Source: Chloroflexia bacterium
Lineage (GTDB): Bacteria > Chloroflexota > Chloroflexia > Thermomicrobiales > JALYUS01
Length of the DNA: 11,222 nucleotides
Direction: 5' to 3'
Assembly (NCBI GenBank): GCA_025928215.1
Contig: JAICJW010000118.1
Coordinates: forward strand, 1-11,222
The notes beneath the pieces are model-generated. The model was not told where the DNA came from, did not search any database, and saw nothing but the letters and a program-made list of their open reading frames with translations. The stretch's first letter is position 1. Each line of letters starts with the position of its first letter. Shown piece by piece: positions 1 through 4,066 of the stretch. The translations under genes and the position numbers were made by a program.

Positions 1-600
1 CTTGATCCGCTCGCCTTCCGGCCGGACAGCATGCTTGGCGTCGCGGGACTCCTGGGCGCGGTACGGACGGGCAACGTCGCGCTTGCCAACGCGATCGGTA
101 CGGGCGTCGCGGACGACAAGGTGATTTACCACTACGTCCCGGCGATCATCCGCTACTACCTGAACGAGGAGCCGATCCTCGGCAATGTACCGACCTATCT
201 CCCTGCCGATCCCGAACAGCGGGAATATGTCATCGCGCACGCGGGCGAACTGGTCATTAAGGCCGCGAACGAGAGCGGCGGCTACGGCATGCTGATCGGT
301 CCCAGCGCGGGGGAAGAGGAGATCGCGCAATTCCGCGCCCGCGTCGCCGCCAACCCGCGCGACTACATCGCTCAGCCCGTCATCCCGCTCTCCCGCAGCC
401 CCTCCTTCATCCCCGATGAGACGGGCGAAGGCGGACGGCTCGAAGGCCGGCACATAGACCTGCGCCCCTATATCCTCAGCGGCCCGAACGAGATTCATGT
501 CCTCCCCGGTGGCCTGACCCGCGTCGCCCTTCGCCGCGGGTCGCTCGTCGTCAACAGCAGCCAGGGCGGCGGAAGCAAAGATACGTGGGTACTCAGGTAG
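1..600 (+). CDS. Circularly permuted ATP-grasp amidoligase, C-terminal part (5' end outside window)
   Basis: The frame is open from base 1, so only the last 199 residues are present; family members are usually around 450-500 residues. The visible part starts in the conserved LDPL...RPDS segment, followed by GNVALANAIGTGVADDK. It continues with the ATP-binding strand LVIKAANESGGYGMLIGP (about residues 84-101), then RHIDLRPYIL, and ends in the hallmark NSSQGGGSKDTWVL, a typical C-terminus for DUF404/DUF407-type proteins. Family members are ATP-dependent ligases predicted to form an amide bond, usually encoded beside alpha-E and transglutaminase genes, as here. The substrate is unknown. The TAG stop (598-600) shares its last base with the first heptamer of the inserted element described below, so the stop may have been supplied by that insertion. 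Family assignment is firm; function rests on family knowledge. Confidence 0.93.
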   Translation, partial: LDPLAFRPDSMLGVAGLLGAVRTGNVALANAIGTGVADDKVIYHYVPAIIRYYLNEEPILGNVPTYLPADPEQREYVIAHAGELVIKAANESGGYGMLIGPSAGEEEIAQFRARVAANPRDYIAQPVIPLSRSPSFIPDETGEGGRLEGRHIDLRPYILSGPNEIHVLPGGLTRVALRRGSLVVNSSQGGGSKDTWVLR

Positions 601-627
601 GACTAAGGACTGAGGACTGAGGACTGA
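600..627 (+). repeat. Left heptad arm (4 x GGACTGA type)
   Basis: Four tandem heptamers: GGACTAA at 600-606, then three copies of GGACTGA at 607-613, 614-620 and 621-627. The first base is the last base of the upstream TAG stop codon. It is the reverse complement of the arm at 1043-1070, apart from the TAA/TGA variation in the outermost unit. The SD of the next gene follows directly (AGGGAG, 629-634). Confidence 0.95.
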
Positions 628-640
628 GAGGGAGACGTGC

Positions 641-1039
641 GTGGGCAAAGTTGAGCGATTCGAGGACTTGTATGCATGGCAGAAAGCACGGTTGCTGACG
701 CGAAATGTGTATCGTGTGACCAAACAAGGCGCATTTGCGCAAGATTATGGCCTCACGCGGCAACTGCAACGTGCGTCAGTATCCATCATGTCGAATGTCG
801 CTGAAGGGTTCGAACGCGGTGGGCGTGCGGAGTTCCACCAATTTCTCTCGACTGCGAAAGCATCCTGCGCGGAAACGCGATCGTTGCTATACGTCGCACT
901 TGACGCGGAATATCTCGACGAAAAGACCTTCGCGCGATTGCTCGAAAATGCCGACGAAGTCGCCCGAATCATTGGCGGTCTTCGTGCTAAAGTCGAACAA
1001 CAACGCAACGAACAACGCACCACCCGGAGGGATGCATGA
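641..1039 (+). CDS. Four-helix-bundle protein of the S23/IVP (23S rRNA intervening sequence protein) family
   Basis: A 132-residue protein with a GTG start 6 nt after AGGGAG (629-634). It has the family layout: an N-terminal helix with FEDLYAWQKARLLTRNVY, then the signature RQLQRASVSIMSNVAEGFERG (about residues 41-61), then EFHQFLSTAKASCAETRSLL and a last helix DEVARIIGGLRAKVEQ. The tail QQRNEQRTTRRDA is basic and polar. Relatives are encoded in intervening sequences within 23S rRNA genes of some bacteria, as free-standing genes of unknown role, and as the Avd accessory protein of diversity-generating retroelements. They are thought to bind nucleic acid as small oligomers. No reverse transcriptase or template/variable repeat is present here, so an Avd role is unsupported. 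The gene fills the space between two inverted heptad arms, interrupts a conserved gene set and has lower GC than its neighbours, which suggests arrival by transfer. Family assignment is firm; function unknown. Confidence 0.88.
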   Translation: MGKVERFEDLYAWQKARLLTRNVYRVTKQGAFAQDYGLTRQLQRASVSIMSNVAEGFERGGRAEFHQFLSTAKASCAETRSLLYVALDAEYLDEKTFARLLENADEVARIIGGLRAKVEQQRNEQRTTRRDA

Positions 1040-1042
1040 TCC

Positions 1043-1070
1043 TCAGTCCTCAGTCCTCAGTCCTCAGTCC
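1043..1070 (-). repeat. Right heptad arm (4 x TCAGTCC)
   Basis: Four perfect tandem copies of TCAGTCC (1043-1049, 1050-1056, 1057-1063, 1064-1070). This is the inverted counterpart of 600-627, starting 4 nt after the TGA stop of the four-helix-bundle gene. The next three bases are TGA, then the short leader of the alpha-E gene. Confidence 0.95.
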
Positions 1071-1082
1071 TGACGCGAAGCG

Positions 1083-2183
1083 ATGCTAAGCCGCATCGCT
1101 GAATCACTGTACTGGATCGGGCGGTACGTCGAGCGGGCCGAGGATACGGCGCGCATTACGGACGTGAACAACCATCACACGCTGGAGATGGGCGCGTCGC
1201 CGGAGGCGCGGGAACGGCGGCGGCAACATTGGGAGTCGCTGATCGTCATCGTCGGCGAGGCGCCCCGTTTTTTCACGATGCATGACCGAGCGGACGAGGA
1301 GACGGTGCCGCCCTACCTCACCTTCGCGACCGAAAACCCGCACTCGATCGTCTCCTGCGTCGCCCGTGCCCGCGAGAATGCCCGCACGATGCGCCATCAG
1401 ATCGCCAGCGAGATGTGGGAGGTTCTGAACCGCTTCCATCTCGAATTGCAGCGACTGCGGGAGCTCGATGAGACACCCGTCAGCCCGGAGAATGTGCATC
1501 TCTTCTACCGCTCGATCAAGGAGTTCAGCCATCTCTTTCAGGGCATCACCGATAGCACGATGCCGCGCGAGGAGGGGTGGTATTTCCTCCAGGCCGGTAA
1601 ATTCCTCGAACGGGCCGAAAAAACCGCCCGCGCCCTCGATGTGAAGTATCACCTGCTCGTCTCTGATGCGGAAGGACGAAGTAGGGATGAATCCGCGCTT
1701 AGTCCTCAGTCCTCAGTCCTCAGTCCTCTCCCCGGCGATTGGGACCAGTGGCTTGCGGTGCTCCGCTCGCTCTCCGCGTACGAGGCGTACCACAAGATTT
1801 ACCGCAGCACCGTCCGGCCCCGCTCCGTCGTTGAAATGCTGACGCTCTCCCCCATCTTCCCCCGCTCGATCCGTTTCGCCATCGGTGAGGTAGACGCGGC
1901 CCTCGCCCGCATTGGAGGATTAAGGACGAAGGACGTAGGACTAAGTGGAGAAGTGCCTGACCTTAGTCCTCAGCCCTTCGTCCTTAGTCCTTTCAGTGAG
2001 GCGGAGCGAGCGGTGGGCCGGTTGCACAGCGCGCTGGCGTATCAGCGGGTGGAGGAGGTCTTCGCGGTGGACCTGCACGACTACCTGCTCGACATCCAGC
2101 GGCAGTGTTTCCAGATCGGCGAGCATATTCAGGCACAGTATTTCGCGCCCCGTATTCTGCGCGCCGAGGAGGTGATCGCGTGA
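1083..2183 (+). CDS. Alpha-E domain protein (DUF403) with two in-frame heptad-element insertions
   Basis: A 366-residue all-helical alpha-E protein. The start at 1083 is fixed by the family N-terminus MLSRIAESLYWIGRYVERAE; no good SD lies directly upstream. Other family landmarks are RARENARTMRHQIASEMWEVLN (about residues 95-116), FLERAEKTARALDVKYHLL (174-192) and LLRSLSAYEAY-like WLAVLRSLSAYEAYHKIYR (223-241). The protein is encoded with ATP-grasp ligases and transglutaminases and is presumed to assist the same peptide-modifying pathway; its activity is unknown. Two segments are foreign to the family: residues 198-215, containing ALSPQSSVLSP, and residues 279-303, containing DLSPQPFVLSP. Both are translations of heptad elements (1672-1726 and 1917-1990), both fall in variable loops between helices, and both keep the reading frame. 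The stop overlaps the transglutaminase GTG start. Family call firm. Confidence 0.93.
   Translation: MLSRIAESLYWIGRYVERAEDTARITDVNNHHTLEMGASPEARERRRQHWESLIVIVGEAPRFFTMHDRADEETVPPYLTFATENPHSIVSCVARARENARTMRHQIASEMWEVLNRFHLELQRLRELDETPVSPENVHLFYRSIKEFSHLFQGITDSTMPREEGWYFLQAGKFLERAEKTARALDVKYHLLVSDAEGRSRDESALSPQSSVLSPLPGDWDQWLAVLRSLSAYEAYHKIYRSTVRPRSVVEMLTLSPIFPRSIRFAIGEVDAALARIGGLRTKDVGLSGEVPDLSPQPFVLSPFSEAERAVGRLHSALAYQRVEEVFAVDLHDYLLDIQRQCFQIGEHIQAQYFAPRILRAEEVIA
1672..1726. repeat. Heptad element inside the alpha-E gene, left arm decayed
   Basis: The right arm is four heptads: TTAGTCC (1699-1705) and three TCAGTCC (1706-1726). The left side, AAGGACGAAG (1672-1681), matches 10 of 10 bases of the left arm of the element at 1917-1990 (1922-1931). 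It then lacks four bases (GACG) present there and resumes as TAGGGATGAA (1682-1691) against TAGGACTAAG. So the two elements are homologous over both arms, with this one partly deleted. It is translated as part of the alpha-E protein (about residues 198-215). Confidence 0.85.
1917..1990. repeat. Palindromic 4+4 heptad element inside the alpha-E gene
   Basis: The left arm is GGATTAA (1917-1923), GGACGAA (1924-1930), GGACGTA (1931-1937) and GGACTAA (1938-1944). An 18-nt interior follows (1945-1962). The right arm is TTAGTCC (1963-1969), TCAGCCC (1970-1976), TTCGTCC (1977-1983) and TTAGTCC (1984-1990). Paired as a hairpin, two heptads match perfectly, the outer one has a single mismatch and the third has three. 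It is translated in frame (about residues 279-303) between RIGG and FSEAER, a variable loop of the alpha-E family. Confidence 0.9.
2166..2175 (+). promoter_or_regulatory. Strong ribosome binding site deciding the transglutaminase start
   Basis: GAGGAGGTGA inside the 3' end of the alpha-E gene is a near-perfect anti-SD complement. It lies 4 nt before GTG 2180 (about 7 nt from its GGAGG core), and supports that start over ATG 2105, which would overlap the alpha-E gene by 79 nt. Confidence 0.85.
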
Positions 2184-3262
2184 GATTTTCCCTGACGCAT
2201 CGCACCGCCTACACGTATGCCAGCCCGGTCCACGAGAGTTTCAACGAGGTGCGCTTGCAGCCGGTCTCCGGCGAGACGCAGACTTGCCTCGATTTCGACC
2301 TGACGATTGACCCTCCCGCGACGGTGATCACCTTTCGCGATTACTACGGCAACCTCGTCCACGATTTCGGCGTCCCGTACCTGCACGATCATCTGACCAT
2401 CGAGGCGACGAGCGATGTCGTCACCTTCGCAGACGGCGATGTGCCCCTGGCCGGGCCGCGCGGCGACGCGCCAGATACCTCACCGCCGCTCGCGCACCTC
2501 GCCGCCGACCCGCTCATCGCGGATGAGCACGCTGAATTCCTCGGCCCAAGCGCCTATGTCGCCCTCGATGCCGCATCGGCGGAACTGACGCGCAGCCTGC
2601 TCGCCGCCGCGCCGGAGACGACGACCTTCGCCTTTCTCCAACATGCCTCCAGCTATATCCGCGATCACTATACCTATCAACTCGGGACAACAAATGTCCA
2701 TTCGACCGTCGCGGACGTGATCGCGGGTGGTAGCGGCGTCTGCCAGGATTTCGCGCATCTCCTCCTCTCCCTCTGCCGCCATGCGGGGCTACCGGCGCGC
2801 TATGTCAGCGGCTACCTCGGCGACATCACGGAGAGCGGCGCGTCGCACGCATGGGCGGAAGCGTTCGTGCCGCCTTATGGTTGGATCGGGATGGACGCGA
2901 CGCTCGGCACTTCCTGCACGGGGCGGCATGTGAAGATCGCCGTTGGACGGGATTACGCGGATGTCGCCGTCGTGCGCGGCACCTATCGGGGAGGTGCGGA
3001 GGCAACGATGACGGTGGCGGTGCATGGCGCGGTGCGGGACCGGAGCCAGGGTCTGACGATGGCGCGCTCCGTCGGGCGCGACCGCACGCGCGGCAAGCTG
3101 ATTCAGTATCAGACCGTCGGCGCGATGTCGCAGTTGCAGCGACTCGGCGCGATGTCGCAAACCCTCGGCACGATGACGCAGACCTTGCCTGCCGAACCAG
3201 GGTATTCACCCGGCCAGCCCGACGAACCGGATGTACCACGCCAGCAACCGCAGCAGCAGTAA
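2180..3262 (+). CDS. Transglutaminase-like cysteine peptidase
   Basis: A 360-residue protein starting at GTG 2180, which overlaps the alpha-E TGA (GTGA) and follows a strong SD. The N-terminal domain, RFSLTHRTAYTYASPVHESFNEVRLQP (residues 2-28), is the usual transglutaminase N-terminal beta region. The core domain carries a complete catalytic triad: Cys188 in GSGVCQDFAHLLLSLCR, His223 in GASHAWAEAF and Asp239 in GWIGMDAT. LPARYVSGYLGD lies between Cys and His as expected. No signal peptide is visible, so the protein is probably cytoplasmic, acting with the ATP-grasp and alpha-E partners to cleave or transfer an amide-linked peptide. The last 60 or so residues are unusual for the family: an Arg-rich stretch, a 7-residue repeat (GAMSQxx, about residues 313-335) and a Pro/Gln-rich end PRQQPQQQ. 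Domain call firm; substrate unknown. Confidence 0.93.
   Translation: MRFSLTHRTAYTYASPVHESFNEVRLQPVSGETQTCLDFDLTIDPPATVITFRDYYGNLVHDFGVPYLHDHLTIEATSDVVTFADGDVPLAGPRGDAPDTSPPLAHLAADPLIADEHAEFLGPSAYVALDAASAELTRSLLAAAPETTTFAFLQHASSYIRDHYTYQLGTTNVHSTVADVIAGGSGVCQDFAHLLLSLCRHAGLPARYVSGYLGDITESGASHAWAEAFVPPYGWIGMDATLGTSCTGRHVKIAVGRDYADVAVVRGTYRGGAEATMTVAVHGAVRDRSQGLTMARSVGRDRTRGKLIQYQTVGAMSQLQRLGAMSQTLGTMTQTLPAEPGYSPGQPDEPDVPRQQPQQQ
3116..3184 (+). repeat. 21-bp coding repeat in the transglutaminase tail
   Basis: Three copies of a 21-bp unit encode VGAMSQL, LGAMSQT and LGTMTQT. The first (3116-3136) is separated from the second (3143-3163) by six bases; the second and third (3164-3184) are directly tandem and differ at three bases by eye. 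This is an internal expansion in a poorly conserved C-terminal extension. Confidence 0.8.
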
Positions 3263-3334
3263 CGAGAGAGAGCGGAACTGCCTTCCCTCGTTCTCGCTAT
3301 TCGCTCCGATCGCGGGCGGAAACGCGCCGCAATC

Positions 3335-3864
3335 TCAACGCTCTGGATCAACGATGATCGGGGGCGGCGGCGGATCCACTGGCGGCGCGACATATGGTGC
3401 GACATACGGCGCGGCAGGTTGGGCCGGTGGCGGCTGATAATCCGGTATCGGCGTCGGGAGCGGTGTCGGCGTCGGTGGGGCTGGCGTCGGGTTCGTATTG
3501 ATACACGCGGGCGCGCTCCTGGCTGTCTCACCATTGCTCGTCGTTGCTGACACCATGAAGCAGGTTCCCGCGGCGCTGGGAAGGCATTTCGGCGTGTTTG
3601 CCACGCCCGCGCTGAGCATGAAGAAGCCGCTCGCATCGTAAAATCTTCTATTGATTCGCGCCGTCAACCGCGCTCCACGTGACACAGACTTGATCGGGTG
3701 GATTGGCAAAGACCTGTAACATTACCTGGTGCATTATCCGCACGGACATCGCCCAACGCGATAAACGGGATGAACACCGCGATGAGCGCGTCAACCAGGA
3801 GGACTCTGCCTGCTGTTCGCTCAATGAACCACGTGAACAAGCGTAGGGCGTGCCGTGTTGTCAT
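3335..3864 (-). pseudogene. Decayed secreted fibronectin-III-like protein with Pro-rich tail
   Basis: Three minus-strand frames together read as one protein. The ATG at 3864 follows GGGGAAGTG and encodes an N-terminal signal-like segment (hydrophobic VLLVDALIAVFIPFIALG, then DVRADNAPGNV). One base too many near 3715-3720 moves the sense to a second frame reading FANPPDQVCVTWSAVDG and ANQ, the start of an FnIII-type domain. That frame ends in TAG near 3650. A second +1 change near there restores sense in a third frame: FYDASGFFMLSAGVANTPKC...GTCFMVSATTSNGETARSAPAC. The tail is NPTPAPPTPTPLPTPIP and an APYVAPYVAP repeat, ending DPER. Each shift can be repaired by deleting one base. Base-calling errors in the short T or A runs would give the same picture. 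The third-frame open region alone (3335-3709) might be called as a 124-residue gene, but its first 20 residues make no sense. The function would have been adhesion or binding outside the cell. Confidence 0.6.
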
Positions 3865-3946
3865 TGGTCACTTCCCCTAACTCCCCCGAACATATTCGCC
3901 AGCATAGTAATAGCACACGTGCGTGTACGATTATCCGTAAGAGCCG

Positions 3947-3959
3947 GGAAACGGTTTCC
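3947..3959. promoter_or_regulatory. Perfect 6-bp inverted repeat, possible operator
   Basis: GGAAAC-G-GTTTCC is a perfect palindrome around one central base, ending 9 nt upstream of the -35 box of the NHL gene promoter. Operators of LacI-family repressors often have GAAA...TTTC half-sites, but those usually have an even centre, so the regulator cannot be named. Confidence 0.4.
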
Positions 3960-3961
3960 TC

Positions 3962-3992
3962 TACGGTATTGACAAACGCTCACCGTACCGTA
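3962..3992. promoter_or_regulatory. 7-bp inverted repeat spanning the promoter
   Basis: TACGGTA (3962-3968) and its exact reverse complement TACCGTA (3986-3992) flank the -35 box and run into the -10 box. A dimeric regulator bound here would block RNA polymerase. The arms are short, so chance is possible. Confidence 0.35.
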
Positions 3993-3996
3993 TACG
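3969..3996 (+). promoter_or_regulatory. Sigma-70-type promoter for the NHL gene
   Basis: TTGACA (3969-3974, a full match to the -35 consensus), a 16-nt spacer and TATACG (3991-3996; TATA of the -10 box). Transcription would begin near 4003, giving a leader of about 64 nt before the ATG at 4067. Confidence 0.6.
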
Positions 3997-4066
3997 CTTC
4001 TCGCAGGTTACACAACGCACGAAGAAGAGAGGTCCGCGCGAATCGGGAAGTGGGGAGGGTTCTCGC

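Larger units (their letters stand above)
600..1070. mobile_element. Putative heptad-flanked insertion carrying a four-helix-bundle gene
   Basis: A 471-bp unit is bounded by two inverted arms of four 7-bp repeats each (600-627 and 1043-1070), with one small gene filling the 415-bp interior. It separates two genes that are normally tightly spaced. The interior has lower GC than its surroundings: I count 196 G/C in positions 661-1020 (54%), against 121 of 180 (67%) in positions 121-180 and 241-360 of the upstream gene. If the unit is removed, the flanks join as AGG + TGA, which restores a stop codon for the upstream gene (same C-terminal VLR) and an SD-like AGGTGA before the alpha-E ATG. No transposase or clear target duplication is visible. 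That this is a mobile unit is an inference; the architecture is seen directly. Confidence 0.55.
3865..4066. other. Divergent intergenic region between the decayed gene and the NHL gene
   Basis: This 202-nt region has visibly lower GC than its surroundings. It holds the SD of the decayed leftward gene, two inverted repeats, a sigma-70-type promoter reading right and the SD GGGGAGGG (4052-4059), 7 nt before the ATG at 4067. I see no small gene or RNA gene in it. Confidence 0.7.

Noticed and set aside
641..1039. Diversity-generating retroelement accessory (Avd) role for the four-helix-bundle gene
   Set aside because: There is no reverse transcriptase and no template/variable repeat pair in the window; the similarity is at family level only.
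600..1070. Heptad arms considered as rho-independent terminators
   Set aside because: The arms are 415 bp apart and have no following T run; two related elements lie inside a gene that must be transcribed through.
1104..1652. Open frame of 182 codons on the minus strand, opposite the alpha-E gene
   Set aside because: Shadow of the alpha-E gene with no recognisable domain or SD.
600..1990. Heptad arrays considered as CRISPR repeats
   Set aside because: The units are 7 bp and directly tandem, with no spacers and no cas genes.
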